Numbered from the stretch's first letter, positions 1 through 9,216 are shown. The stretch is DNA of 11,264 nt from Clavulina sp. PMI_390 (GCA_015039315.1 WIDE01000308.1:1-11264), one strand, 5' to 3'. Made by a program: numbers and translations. Notes: generated from the letters alone by a model not told the origin.

Positions 1-228
1 TGGGAGTGTCAATGTGTTGCTCTTATCAAGTGTCAGGGATGTCGTCGCGAGGTCCAGAACAGCAACTTCAATAGTGAGGCAAAACGAGGCAGAAATGTAG
101 TATATATTCTGTTTAGGCCGCTATCCTCTCAGGCGACAAGTTTCAGCAGTCAGCCTTGGCACGCGAAAGGGATGGGTGTGTTAAATTGCTCCTGAAATTA
201 GAGGTACCTTGGCGCTCGGATATGCGCA

Positions 229-1154
229 TCACACCACCACGCAGTGTCCACCCCTTCCCTCGCTCTTCGGTAAAGGCGTAATGGCGGTAATAATAACCTG
301 TCGGTCGCCAAGCAAATCGTTCAGTGTTAGCAAGGGGGCACATAGGTGAACAAAGCTTCACCTGCTCAAATAGCTCCGCCACTCCATCATGGGTCAGTGC
401 AGAGACCTCAAAGTATTTACATCCACCAAGGGTTGTGGCTGCCCGTCCACCGTCAGCCCTGACGATAGGCATCCGACGAAGGTTCGTAGCAAGTCGTTCA
501 CCATCAGCCCTGGTGACAGGGGTCTGGTTCTGCCTGGCAAGTTTTGCAACCGTATCAGGATCGTTCCGGAGGTCGCTCTTCATTCCGACTAGTAAGCAAG
601 CCGTGCCTGGGCAATGGTGGTGGACCTCGGGGAACCATTTCTCCATGATGCTTTGAAATGACTGGCGAGACTCAATGCTGAAGCAGAGCAAGAACACGTC
701 AGTTACTGGGTACGACAGAGCCCTAAGCCTATGAAATTTGGGGTCGGCTGTAATCCCGACGAATAGGGAACATAAGTCAGCTCCATGAGCTGATAAGGGT
801 CGACACAGGCGTCGCGACGCAGCACTCACCAGCTGTATCAAAAACACTAAGAGTGTAGGGGTCGTTACCACACATGGCAGTCACGGCATAAGTGTTAGAG
901 ACCTTTTCACGATAAGTGGTGTGTTGTCATCAATCTACTTATAATTCAGCGAGAAGGCAAGGGAAACGTACGGTTGGCACCAACGTAGTTGGAAATTCGT
1001 GGGTCCGATGAGACAGCAGGAGACAAGTCTGTGGTCATAAAAATGTAATATGGGGCTGAGCAAGTCTGCAGATGTGGACTGGTACGAGTAGCGGTGAAGA
1101 TCCTACCTTACCCACCCCACTATCGCCCACGGCGACACATTTTATGGTTTGCAT
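229..1154 (-). CDS. Atypical Rho/Cdc42-like small GTPase, paralogue A (210 aa, 5 exons)
   Basis: Exons on the minus strand are 1107-1154, 972-1028, 830-902, 362-747 and 229-297 (633 nt, intron phases 0,0,1,0). The start MQTIKC and P-loop VGDSGVGKT match Cdc42. Rho-type landmarks follow: LSYPVTDVFLLCFS, WFPEVHHHCP, LLVGMKSDLR (base-recognition Lys and Asp present, Thr115 replaced by Met), EVSAL, and a terminal CVVV CaaX box. Rho proteins are prenylated membrane switches for polarity and actin. Departures from Cdc42: G12S, F37S, and switch II reads DTAADPKF instead of DTAGQEDY, so Gly60 becomes Ala and catalytic Gln61 becomes Asp. The Gly60 codon spans intron 3. The tail before CaaX has few basic residues. 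A 51-nt internal tandem duplication makes exon 4 longer than in B and C (386 against 335 nt). GTP hydrolysis is predicted to be impaired. Exons 1-3 and 5 are short and were placed by splice sites and homology to the neighbours. Family assignment is firm; activity is inference. Confidence 0.85.
422..523 (-). repeat. 51-bp tandem in-frame duplication inside GTPase A
   Basis: Two adjacent 51-nt units (473-523 and 422-472) encode TPVTRADGERLATNLRR followed by MPIVRADGGRAATTLGG. By my hand count they agree at 34 of 51 bases. Canonical Cdc42 and paralogues B and C have only one such unit, between the Rho insert region and the (V)SAL motif. The reading frame is kept and the divergence implies the duplication is not recent. 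Confidence 0.85.
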
Positions 1155-1222
1155 TCCCAAAGGCAGTTAAGTGAAGGCGGGATTTTCGGGGCGGAGACTT
1201 GGTTGGGTGATGGGCTATGCAC

Positions 1223-1283
1223 TTATATATACCTCGTTTATTTGGTAGTACCTCACATCAGACAAGAAGGCTCAGATCCATTT
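1223..1283 (-). promoter_or_regulatory. Promoter of GTPase A: TATA-like box plus a block shared with B
   Basis: On the minus strand a TATATAA box lies at 1223-1229, about 70 nt upstream of the ATG. Farther upstream, 1244-1283 matches 2733-2772 of gene B at 32 of 40 ungapped bases, and both blocks begin about 90 nt from their start codons. Shared position and sequence indicate that the duplication that made A and B included the promoter, or that the element is conserved for regulation. Confidence 0.55.
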
Positions 1284-1776
1284 CAGTACCCACGAGTTGA
1301 AGCTGAATGCAAGTGCGCCTTGTGGCTGTGACGCCCCTGTTTGTCCCTATTTACGTCGGATCCATTCCTCCAAACTCTTCAACTGCCCTCCACCCGTGGT
1401 GAGGTTTTTTCCGAAGTTCTTGACGTAGTGCACCTTGCTCATGAATTAGAGAGCCCCTCTTGTCTCTCGGATTATTTAATACTCAAGTCCTTGGAGTGTC
1501 AAGACTTTCCCTTTGACGAGCTCGGTTGAAACGCATCATCAATTTATGACATCTCTTCTCTTTACCATCCCTGGCTTTCATTTGGAGCTCCGACTCTGGA
1601 GGTTCGGGACGTGTTATCATTAAATCACCAAAGTAAAAAAAAATAAGGGAACCAGCTATATAGTTCGCGTCAGCCTTGAGTTACAATATTCCCTGCCAGC
1701 AACTTTTGGATATGATTACCAGCATGCGGTGTCGTGAGTGCAGAAGTCGGGGCGTACTAGAGTGTAGATGCGAATC
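1284..1776. other. Intergenic, between GTPases A and B
   Basis: No convincing gene is seen. It holds the distal upstream region of A and the 3' flank of B. A short plus-strand open frame near 1341-1529 has no recognisable motif. An A-rich run at 1633-1645 lies within the 3' flank of B. The stretch near 1677-1692 resembles the sequence just past the stop of C (GAGTT, then a purine, then CAATATT), a trace of shared ancestry of the 3' flanks. Confidence 0.5.
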
Positions 1777-2642
1777 TCATAGAACAACACATGGTGTACC
1801 CCTACTTCGAGGTTTCCGCGGGTGGTTAATAGCAGCCACAATGGCCTATTGATCACAGCGCAGCCTGATTAGTCGATAATGGAGAATGGAGAGGAAAAGG
1901 AAAATTCACCTCATTGAAAACCTCCGTCACACCATAGTGGATCAGAGCAGAGACCTCAATATATCTGTATGCGCGAATATCTTTGGCGAGCTTTTCTCCG
2001 TCGGTTTTGGCGACGGTACTCTGATTCTTCTTAGCAAGGTTCGCAACCACCTTAGGATCAGCCCGAAGGTCGACCTTGGTTCCAACCAGCAAGCAAGCGA
2101 CATGTGGGCAATGATGGTGCACTTCAGGGAACCATTTGTCCTTTACGTTTTCGAATGACTCAGGTGACGCGATGCTGAAGCAGATTAGGAAAACGTCAGT
2201 CATTGGATAGGACAAAGGCCGCAACCTCTCATAATGGCCATCAGCTGGAATTCCCAAATACGGGCAATTCGTTCATATGGGTGAGTCAAACAGTTTGGCA
2301 TTGGAGATGGCTGCATGGGCACTCACTTGTTGTATCATAGATGTGGAGAGAGTAGGGGGTGTCACCAATCATGGCGGTGACGACATTATTATCAAACACC
2401 TGTTAATCATATGCGTCTTGTCATCATAAAGCTGCATAAATGGAGGGAAAGTTGGTGTACAGAGGGAACAGATTCGGTCCGGAAGGTATTTGTGCAATAA
2501 GTGATCATGAGACAAGTCTACTCGCCACAAGCATGTTAGTTGAAGCCCATTTATTGCGCCCCTAAGGGTACAACAGAACAGCAAAGTGTCACACCTTGCC
2601 AACGCCAGGATCGCCAACAGCAACGCATTTTATAGTCTGCAT
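1777..2642 (-). CDS. Atypical Rho/Cdc42-like small GTPase, paralogue B (193 aa, 5 exons)
   Basis: Exons on the minus strand are 2595-2642, 2461-2517, 2327-2399, 1910-2244 and 1777-1845 (582 nt, phases 0,0,1,0). The 193-aa product is close to the 191 aa of Cdc42. It starts MQTIKC with P-loop VGDPGVGKT (G12P), then TCLMITYCTN, RLRPLSYPMTDVFLICFS, WFPEVHHHCP, LLVGTKVDLR (the Rho form of the base-recognition motif, intact), EVSAL and the tail PRKPRSRGTPCVVL. CVVL is a geranylgeranylation-type CaaX box with basic residues before it. Switch regions are unusual: T35S and Y40N in switch I, and DTTTDGHY in switch II, so A59T, G60T and Q61D. Nucleotide-base contacts are kept while the gamma-phosphate-sensing and hydrolytic residues are lost. 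It resembles A in start, intron 3 and 4 lengths (82 and 64 nt in both) and promoter. Family is firm; a constitutively bound or non-cycling state is inference. Confidence 0.87.
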
Positions 2643-2712
2643 TCCTAACAATATTCCGGAGAACGCAGGGTCTGGGGAGAAACAAGGGGTGTTGGATGAT
2701 GGACGGGGTAGT

Positions 2713-2772
2713 GATATATAGCTCCTTCACAAGGCAGTGCTCCACATCAGAAACGAAGGCTCGGATCCATTA
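2713..2772 (-). promoter_or_regulatory. Promoter of GTPase B: TATA-like box plus a block shared with A
   Basis: A TATATATC sequence on the minus strand at 2713-2720 lies about 71-78 nt upstream of the ATG. The block 2733-2772 is the partner of 1244-1283 upstream of A and sits at the same distance from the start codon. Confidence 0.55.
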
Positions 2773-3274
2773 TAGTGCGAACAAGTGGTGGCTGTGATTC
2801 TACATTTATCGGGGTTTATGCCGGATCTCAGAACACCAAACCGTTCAAATCTCTCCACGCCTTCACCAGTGTTCACAGTCACTGAGCTCTCGTCTAGGTC
2901 GGTCTGCAGCGTCAAGAGGATGTTGGTATGACTTCATCAACCTGTTCGGGTATCTCCCAATAGAAGGAGGGCCTGTGCGAGCGGAGAACTCTAGAGATTT
3001 CCCGAGCAAAGGTGTAGTGCGAGGGCAAATCTTATCGATGCAACAAGAGTAATCTTAGCCAACTTAAGCTACATAGCTTTGGCCGCCTCAGTCGCGGTGT
3101 CATGACTGATTTAGAGCTTCGGTATCATGCAGTAGCCCAATTTATAGGGATTTTCGCGGTCTGCTCCATTTTTCCTGCACAAATTTACTAAAACCTTCCA
3201 GTTGATCATTAACATCTATAAGGAGCGCGGAACCGACAGAATTACTGACAAGGCCGAACTGAGTTGCAATATTT
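2773..3274. other. Intergenic, between GTPases B and C
   Basis: This is the distal upstream region of B and the 3' flank of C. No open frame with recognisable motifs, RNA gene or clear repeat was seen. Confidence 0.5.
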
Positions 3275-4173
3275 CTAGAGGACAACGCAACGATACTTTC
3301 TCCTCACGACCGGTTTCGGCCTCTCCGCTGCTCTCATAGCCACCAGAACACCCCTAAGAGCCTACATATAGAATAATTTATCTAACAGGCTTCGCCCATG
3401 AATAGAGAAGGAATGGAAACGCACGATATTGAGCATGTTATGCACGCCCTGTCTGAACAAAGCCGTGCATTCGACATAGTTAAACGCCCCGAGCTCTCGC
3501 GCCAGTTGTTCCCCATCACCTCTACTGACAAAGGGTCTTTTCTGGTCGTCAAGTGCCTCAGTCAGCTGAACATCCTGCCGAACGTCGAGATGTGTTCCGA
3601 CGAGCAACCAAGGCGTGCCAGGAGAGTGATGGTGGACCTCTGGGAACCATTTATCCTTGACGTTACTGAATGACGAAGGGGTCGAGACGCTAAAGCAGAT
3701 CAAGAACATGTCTGTCCCAGCATACGAAAGCGGCCGTTGCGTCTCATAACCCTCCCGACCTACAACCGAGGTCGATCAGTGGAACTGATGACTTGCGCAA
3801 TTTGACACCACTAGGACTCACCGGGTGTATCGAACAGTCGAAGTTGATAGTGTTTATCTTCAAGCATGTACATGCCAGTATACTCATCAAACGGGTCTTC
3901 CTGAAGTGTGATTCCTCCAATTTGTCATTACTCAGGGCCATATATCCCTATAGGACATGTGATGCTGCGTACTGAAGGCATGTCATTGCGAAAGTCGCTG
4001 TCGATAAAAGAACACAAAAGGGAAGTCTAGTGCACGAGCACCCAAGGTCGTCCTCAGTTTATTTCTATTACTTCTTGGACTCAAGCTGAAAGCCGGACAG
4101 CGAGAGGGCTCACTTTGCCTACGCCGCTATCGCCAACGACAACCCCTTTGATAACCCGGAACTTGGAAGTCAT
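3275..4173 (-). CDS. Atypical Rho-like small GTPase, paralogue C (204 aa, 5 exons)
   Basis: Exons on the minus strand are 4114-4173, 3973-4026, 3822-3900, 3425-3759 and 3275-3361 (615 nt, phases 0,0,1,0, as in A and B). Exon 4 is 335 nt as in B. The protein begins with a short non-Cdc42 leader (MTSKFRVIKG), then P-loop VVVGDSGVGKT. Switch I is remodelled: MPSEDPFDEYTG where Cdc42 has VPTVFDNYAV. Switch II is DTPGREGYETQRPLSY, so Ala59 is Pro and Gln61 is Arg, but the DxxG glycine is kept. Next come DMFLICFS, WFPEVHHHSP, LLVGTHLDVR (T-x-x-D kept, Lys/Gln116 replaced by His) and VECTAL. The tail has basic RRKYR followed by CVVL, a good prenylation signal. It is the most diverged of the three and lies head to head with the TRP-like gene, 464 bp away. 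An in-frame stop upstream of the chosen ATG, with no other ATG between, fixes the start. Impaired GTP hydrolysis is inferred. Confidence 0.85.
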
Positions 4174-4463
4174 CCACAGACTGCGCCAAGTGAAGCGAAG
4201 GAGCGGATTGTCAATTGGGCCGTCAAAGGAACCAGGTGATCAAGCGCGAGTCAGTGGCAGTTCATCGCGCCTCATGGCGTCCTCTCCAGAACGACATGTG
4301 GTGTGCGTATCCTGGCATCACTTAGCTTCAACATACATGTATAGACAAGTCAAGTAAAGTAGAAAACTACTGCGCGTCCGTGGAGGAGTCGCAAATTCAT
4401 GGATAAACGGGGGGAGGACAAGCGCGCTATCCGCCGCGGGTGGGGCTGTGAGAGCGGGACGTA

Positions 4464-4477
4464 AAATCATATGATTT
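4464..4477. promoter_or_regulatory. 14-bp perfect palindrome AAATCATATGATTT
   Basis: The sequence equals its own reverse complement over 14 bases. It lies between two divergent genes, about 160 nt upstream of the TRP-like start. A binding site for a dimeric regulator is possible, but the A/T-rich content makes chance occurrence plausible. Confidence 0.25.
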
Positions 4478-4567
4478 GATATGTTGTTCAGTACAATTGG
4501 AATGATTGACTTGGTTTCATGCCTCTCGCCTTTTCAATTGCTTGGCTTCTGGTCCATTGGCAACAAC

Positions 4568-4585
4568 GACGTCAGACGTCACGTG
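4568..4585. promoter_or_regulatory. Tandem GACGTCA repeats overlapping a CACGTG E-box
   Basis: GACGTCA occurs twice head to tail (4568-4574 and 4575-4581), and the second overlaps CACGTG at 4580-4585, about 55 nt upstream of the TRP-like start codon. GACGTCA is a bZIP (CRE-type) half-plus core and CACGTG is a bHLH/bZIP core in fungi. Function is inferred from motif match alone. A similar pair lies upstream of gene D. Confidence 0.35.
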
Positions 4586-4637
4586 CTCTCCCTCCAATCG
4601 TCTTGCGACCAGCGCGTTTTCTTTCACGGAACGAGGC

Positions 4638-7600
4638 ATGGGGTGGTATGGGACCTCTCTGGCCCTCGTAGCACTCGTCTTAGCGCCTCAGCTCGTTACT
4701 TCACAACCCACCTTGCTCACGTTTGAGGACTGCACGTCTGCGGCCACTCGATCCGCAAGCAACTTTGACCCGAACGCACGCATCAATGTGTCAAGCGTGT
4801 ATGGACAGATAGCATATCCCAATGGCCAGAAAACACTCAGCCTGCGTGCCATCGCAGCCACAAACGAAGAGGTCATCCCATCCGAAACTGCGTCCAGTGG
4901 CGACCTCATTCTCTGTACGTAAAACGTTGGCTGCTGCCCCCTTCACACCCCTCGACAAATGTTGACCCTCTGTCGTTATCAGCCACCCTCTTTTCTCGAT
5001 CACAAGTCCTTACTTTCACCCTCAATGCCACCCAGTCCTGGTTCTGCAACACCGCACGGCCATCTTCACCGCTCCCTGATATCAACGCTACCACAAACAC
5101 CTACTGCCCCATCTCACCGGGCTCCTTGGCTTGGGCCGTAGATTCCCCCCTCTATCACGACTATAATCTCACCTCCATCATCACCCGTATCCGTATCGTC
5201 GACCCCTCTGAACCCGGCCGTGAGCTCACTTGTGTGGACGTCAATGCCACTCCTGTCAAACCTGGCCAAACTAAGACGCACAACCTTGGCTACCCCGAGG
5301 GACTCTTCTGGCTCAGTGCAGGCCTAGCCATAGGCTATTGGCTCGTTATCGGTCTAGCCAGAATCAGCTCTGCGTGGTCCCGAGGTGTCTCCAGTGGCCC
5401 CGGGTGGAATACAGTTCGGTGGGCTGGCACTGTATTCGCGAGCGCTGTGAGTGCCGAGAGGCTCTCAACCCACAGTGCTCTTCTGCGTTATGCAACACCC
5501 TCATATCGCGAGGTCATCTTTCACACTCAATGGTACGCGGCCCGCCCAGCCCGAAGGAAAGTTGGTTCGTTCCACTAAAGTTTATCCTTCTGCTCTCCAG
5601 GTGTGCTGCCCTAGCCATGGTGGCAGTCCAATGGCCGACATTTGCCTGTACGCACCTCCATCCTTGTCTTATATGCAGCATGCACTCATTCCCTCACTTT
5701 GTCACCCTTAGACCCCATTCTCTCAAACACTGCGTGGTCTGCGCTAGTCTATAGTGAGTGGCAGTAACACCAGAATAAGAATTTCAAAGATCGCAATACT
5801 GACTCCTATCATCCCGTACTAGACATTACACTCGCCGTCAATCCCCCTAGCGACGCTCGATGGAATCCTTGGGCCCCTAACTATTCCCCTCCCTCCACGT
5901 TCTCAGACCAATTCGCAGATCCGAGTTCGCCACTCTACCTCGATTCCTCCGTGCCTAACACTCTTTACACATTCCCTCAGGGGACGCGAGATGGTATGCA
6001 ATCCTTTGCATATGCCGTGGGTGTGCACCCCGAGGACCTCTTTGGGCTATGTCTCAAGATCTGGCTCATCATCGTGGGCACAGCCGTTTTTGTCTCGGTC
6101 GGGATCTGGTTCATCGATTGGGTCGCATCCAGTTGTCTTGGTGGGACGGGGCGACCTCGAGGTACTGGGGCCCGTCGAGGTTCCATCAACGAGCTAGCGG
6201 GGTTCTCCCCAGAGTCAGGCGTTGCTGAACACCCCAAGGAGGGGTCATCAGACGCGCCCATGTTGAATGGTTCCCCGGATGATGAAGACGCCTTGGGCAG
6301 TCGGTCTCATACACCTGGTGTACGATCCCTTGGTGGAGGTGGTGCGCTAGGCGGGTTACGGAGGCGCTGGTGGAACCACCGTTTGGGACAGAGTTCTTTC
6401 CACGGTAGCATCCTCTCGGGCAACCTCGTCCGACTCCTTATCATCTTCCATTTCCCCATCACCGTCTTCTCTACATACGAGTTCTCGCGCCAAATCGGCT
6501 CTAACCCGGAGGCATCCTCACTTGCGCTCGCGGCACTGTCCTTTGCTTTCTTCAGCGTTATCATCCCTGTGGTGCTCATTCTCAAACTAGCAGCGACACC
6601 TACGAAGAAGCTATACGACGCCACGCGCACCCTGCTCGCGTACGGACCACTCTATTCGCATTATGCACATGGCTCGCAGATGTTCGCAGCGGTTGTGTTG
6701 GGGCAGAGTCTTGCCCTTGGGGTGACGATTGGGGTGGGCCAGAAGAGCGGCACGACTCAGGCGATTATCGTACTCGTCATTGAGGTTGCAAGCGCGCTGG
6801 CGACGAGTATCTGGTTGCCTTGGGGTGAGAGGGCGAGCATGGGTGTAGGGAGCTTTTTGTATTGCGTAGCAAGGATTGTGACAGCTGTCTTGCTGATCAT
6901 CTTGTCCCCACTTGTGAGTCATTCGTCAATCTGATCTTTTTTGTGTATATGCAGGATTTTGCTAATGTTCGCTTATGGCTTTTCCTTATCTAGGTATCAG
7001 TAGGTGATGCAGCAGGAGGGTGGATCGCTTACGCGATCATCGTCCTCCAGGGTATCGTCTATCTTGCTTTCCTCCTCATGCTTATCGTCAAGATCATCGA
7101 GGGTCTTGTCCGCTTGTTCGGTCGCGTGCCATTCGACAAGGCGACGCACTCTATGGACTCTGGCTTGCTCGGTGCTCTGTCTCAAGCAGGATGCTGTGGA
7201 GCGCGGAGAAAGCGCAAAAGGGGCAAACGCTCCTCCCCTCGACGTGCTGGAGGCACTACCCCCGTCGGCGATTTCAGTGGCAAGCACACACCAAACTCCA
7301 GCCTTGGAGGTGCTGGAGCCCCACTCTATGCACAGCAACGCTCGCATTCTCAGCAGCAGATCAACTTCCTCCGGCCCGAGCATGCCTTCCAGCCTTATCG
7401 CGAAGACGGCGATGATGAGAATGGGTTCATTATGGGCGCTTGGGCAGGCTCTGGTTCCCATTTGCACCTACCTGGTGGCTCCAATGCGCAAACGGGTGGA
7501 TATCAGCCTGTGTCCTCACTGGTGGACCTCCCTGCGGCTGGTGCAGTAGGCGCTGGTGCAGGTGCAGCAGCAGCGACGACGGGCTTCTCCCGTGTAGGCG

Positions 7601-8394
7601 GGGGTCGTGCGCGTTTCGATGATCCATTCGCTGCCCTTCCGTCCTCGTCGCCGAGCATGGCTGCTGCAGCGAGGGCGGGACATACTCGCCAGTCGTCGTC
7701 GCTAGCGAGTCCAAGTCCGGGGCTGCCACCAGGAGCGATGGCTCCACAAGTGTATCCTGCAGGTGGACCCTACGCGACACAGGCACCACTTGTCCCTCCT
7801 CCTGGCGCATCTGGCTCGCGACATACTCGCGTCCAATCGCATGCGGCGATCATCGAGAATGCAGGAGCAGGGGCAGCATTGGCCCCTCCCAGGACTGTCG
7901 CTCTTGACGATGATGACTCGTCCGCAGCAAGTAGCGTTGCTGGGGCCAACAAGAAGAACGGCGGTGGGGGAGGTGGTCTATTCTGGCAACGACGAGCAGC
8001 GTCCTCTCCTAGTCAGCAACGGCATGACTCGTATGATACTGAAGAGCCCAGCTCGCCTGGTCCGTCATCACCAGGCTTCAACAAACCCTCATCGAGCGGT
8101 GGAGGCGGAGGGAAGAGCTGGTTCGGACGACTCATGCATCGCAGCGAAGGAGATGCTCCTGCCGCTGCAGCCGCTGCGGAGAGTTCGTCTGGGCCCTCAT
8201 CATTTGTCGTCGTGCGGAATAAGAGACCGCAGACAGCATCGAATCCCGAACCACCGAGGGTCTCTGAGCCCGACCCAGAGGAGGAAGGTGCCCCAAAGAA
8301 GAGCTTTGTGGTGGTACGGCCTCAAAGAACAAGTATGCCCTCGAGCTCGCTGGCCCCGCCTGGTCAACAGGTAGACAAGCGAGCGTCGACTTGA
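4638..8394 (+). CDS. ML-like/TRP-like fungal membrane protein (Flc/Pkd2 type), 1135 aa, 6 exons
   Basis: Exons are 4638-4914, 4983-5532, 5601-5647, 5712-5753, 5823-6913 and 6994-8394 (3408 nt). Introns are 64-80 nt with GTACG or GTGAG donors. A signal peptide (about residues 1-23, ending VTSQ) leads into a lumenal domain to about 195 with sequons such as NVS, NAT and NLT, as in the ML-like domain of fungal TRP-like proteins. A first membrane segment spans 199-219; the family-typical stretch HTQWCAALAMVAVQWPTFAY and TAWSALVYN follows (273-305). More segments lie near 383-406, 507-525, 539-560, 592-612, 617-637, 646-669 and 679-702. From about 720 the tail is disordered, rich in Ala, Gly, Ser and Pro, with SFVVVR at 1072-1077 and 1106-1111. 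The family is linked to calcium homeostasis, FAD or lipid handling and cell-wall integrity in yeasts. An in-frame ATG at 4506 would bury the signal peptide, so 4638 was chosen. The substrate or ion cannot be read from sequence. Confidence 0.88.
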
Positions 8395-9216
8395 TCGTTC
8401 CTCGGACCACTATCGCGATGCACTGTGTGCAATCATGTTATGCTTTCCTGCAATCTCTCTCATTCTGTCTTTCTCCACCTCCTCATTTATGATACCACAT
8501 ATCTCTCAGCATTTGGTATCGGTTTATCGACCCCCAACTGTCTTCATATGATCGTTTTGGATTCCTCATTTATCGGCATGGACCCTCCCACTTATTTTTC
8601 CTGTTGTTACTTTTTCCGTGGATCTGTGGATCTCTAATGAAGCACTAACGACGTCTGCATATCAAAATGCTCGCCACTTTGGGTTATCGCATGTGTGAAA
8701 TAAGGGTGAAGTCGGCGTCGCCAATGAGCAGGTTCAGTTATCAGGCAAAAAAAAAAATGCTGTTGAATCAAGTGGTCATGCAGGAAGATTGACGACTCGC
8801 CAAGTCTTGCTGTGGTCTTCGTCAGCACTCGAGGAAGGGTTTCCAAGACAGTCAAAATCTATCAAGGTTACATAAGGATAAGTCGATGGCATCTCGCTCT
8901 CACGTGTTGCGCAGAATATTTCATTGGAAAGATGAGCAGACTCTGGTTGATGACTCGTCCAGCTACCTCATCAGTAGAGCCTTAAGCGCCGAGCTCAGCA
9001 TCGGACTCCCTCCACGACTTGAGATCTTAGCGAATGAGTTGACCATCTCACATACTTTCAGGCATACCCAATATAATCCGGATACAGAGATATATTGACA
9101 TGGCACACACTCTGGGAAAGCCTACCCAATCTGGACCACTGCACATCATTCCACCAAATTACGACATCCCACGAGAAAGAAATATCTTCCACCACATGGA
9201 TGTCAGAGGGGTCTCT
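8395..9216. other. Convergent intergenic gap between the TRP-like gene and gene D
   Basis: It holds the 3' flanks of two genes that point at each other. A run of 11 A at 8747-8757 is present. A plus-strand frame of 70 codons at 8886-9098 starts with a plausible ATG context but has no recognised motif. I saw no tRNA-like or repeat structure. Confidence 0.5.

Larger units (their letters stand above)
4174..4637. promoter_or_regulatory. Shared divergent upstream region of GTPase C and the TRP-like gene
   Basis: The start codons of C (minus) and the TRP-like gene (plus) face away from each other across 464 bp, so both promoters must lie here unless distal exons exist. Visible elements are a 14-bp palindrome (4464-4477) and a cluster of GACGTCA repeats with CACGTG (4568-4585). 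No strong TATA box is seen for either gene. Plus-strand frames in this stretch have no recognisable motif. Confidence 0.5.

Noticed and set aside
324..656. Plus-strand open frames across GTPase A (also 1886-2158 and 3398-3673 across B and C).
   Set aside because: They are antisense shadows of exon 4 of the three GTPase genes, recurring because the genes are homologous. They show no motif of their own.
143..871. Reading GTPase A as one uninterrupted 242-aa frame.
   Set aside because: This frame reads through introns 3 and 4. The spliced form restores the DTA motif, the C-terminal helix and a CaaX box, and matches the layout of B and C.
1341..1529. 62-codon plus-strand frame between A and B as a gene.
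   Set aside because: No motif, signal peptide or splice context; it lies in the distal upstream region of A and the length is expected by chance.
1853..2257. The three GTPase stretches as 5'-truncated pseudogenes.
   Set aside because: Short upstream exons with the P-loop and switch I, and short downstream exons with CaaX boxes, were found for each copy with good splice sites and correct phase.
4506..4637. N-terminal extension of the TRP-like protein from the in-frame ATG at 4506.
   Set aside because: It would put 44 residues in front of a clean signal peptide and would overlap the promoter motif cluster.
7004..7549. Other-frame open stretches over the tail of the TRP-like gene (also 7430-7810 and 7763-8374).
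   Set aside because: They arise from GC-rich, low-complexity coding DNA of the real frame.
8886..9098. 70-codon plus-strand frame as a small gene.
   Set aside because: Composition looks protein-like and the ATG context is acceptable, but there is no homologue in the window, no recognised domain and no promoter or splice evidence. Transcript data could reverse this.
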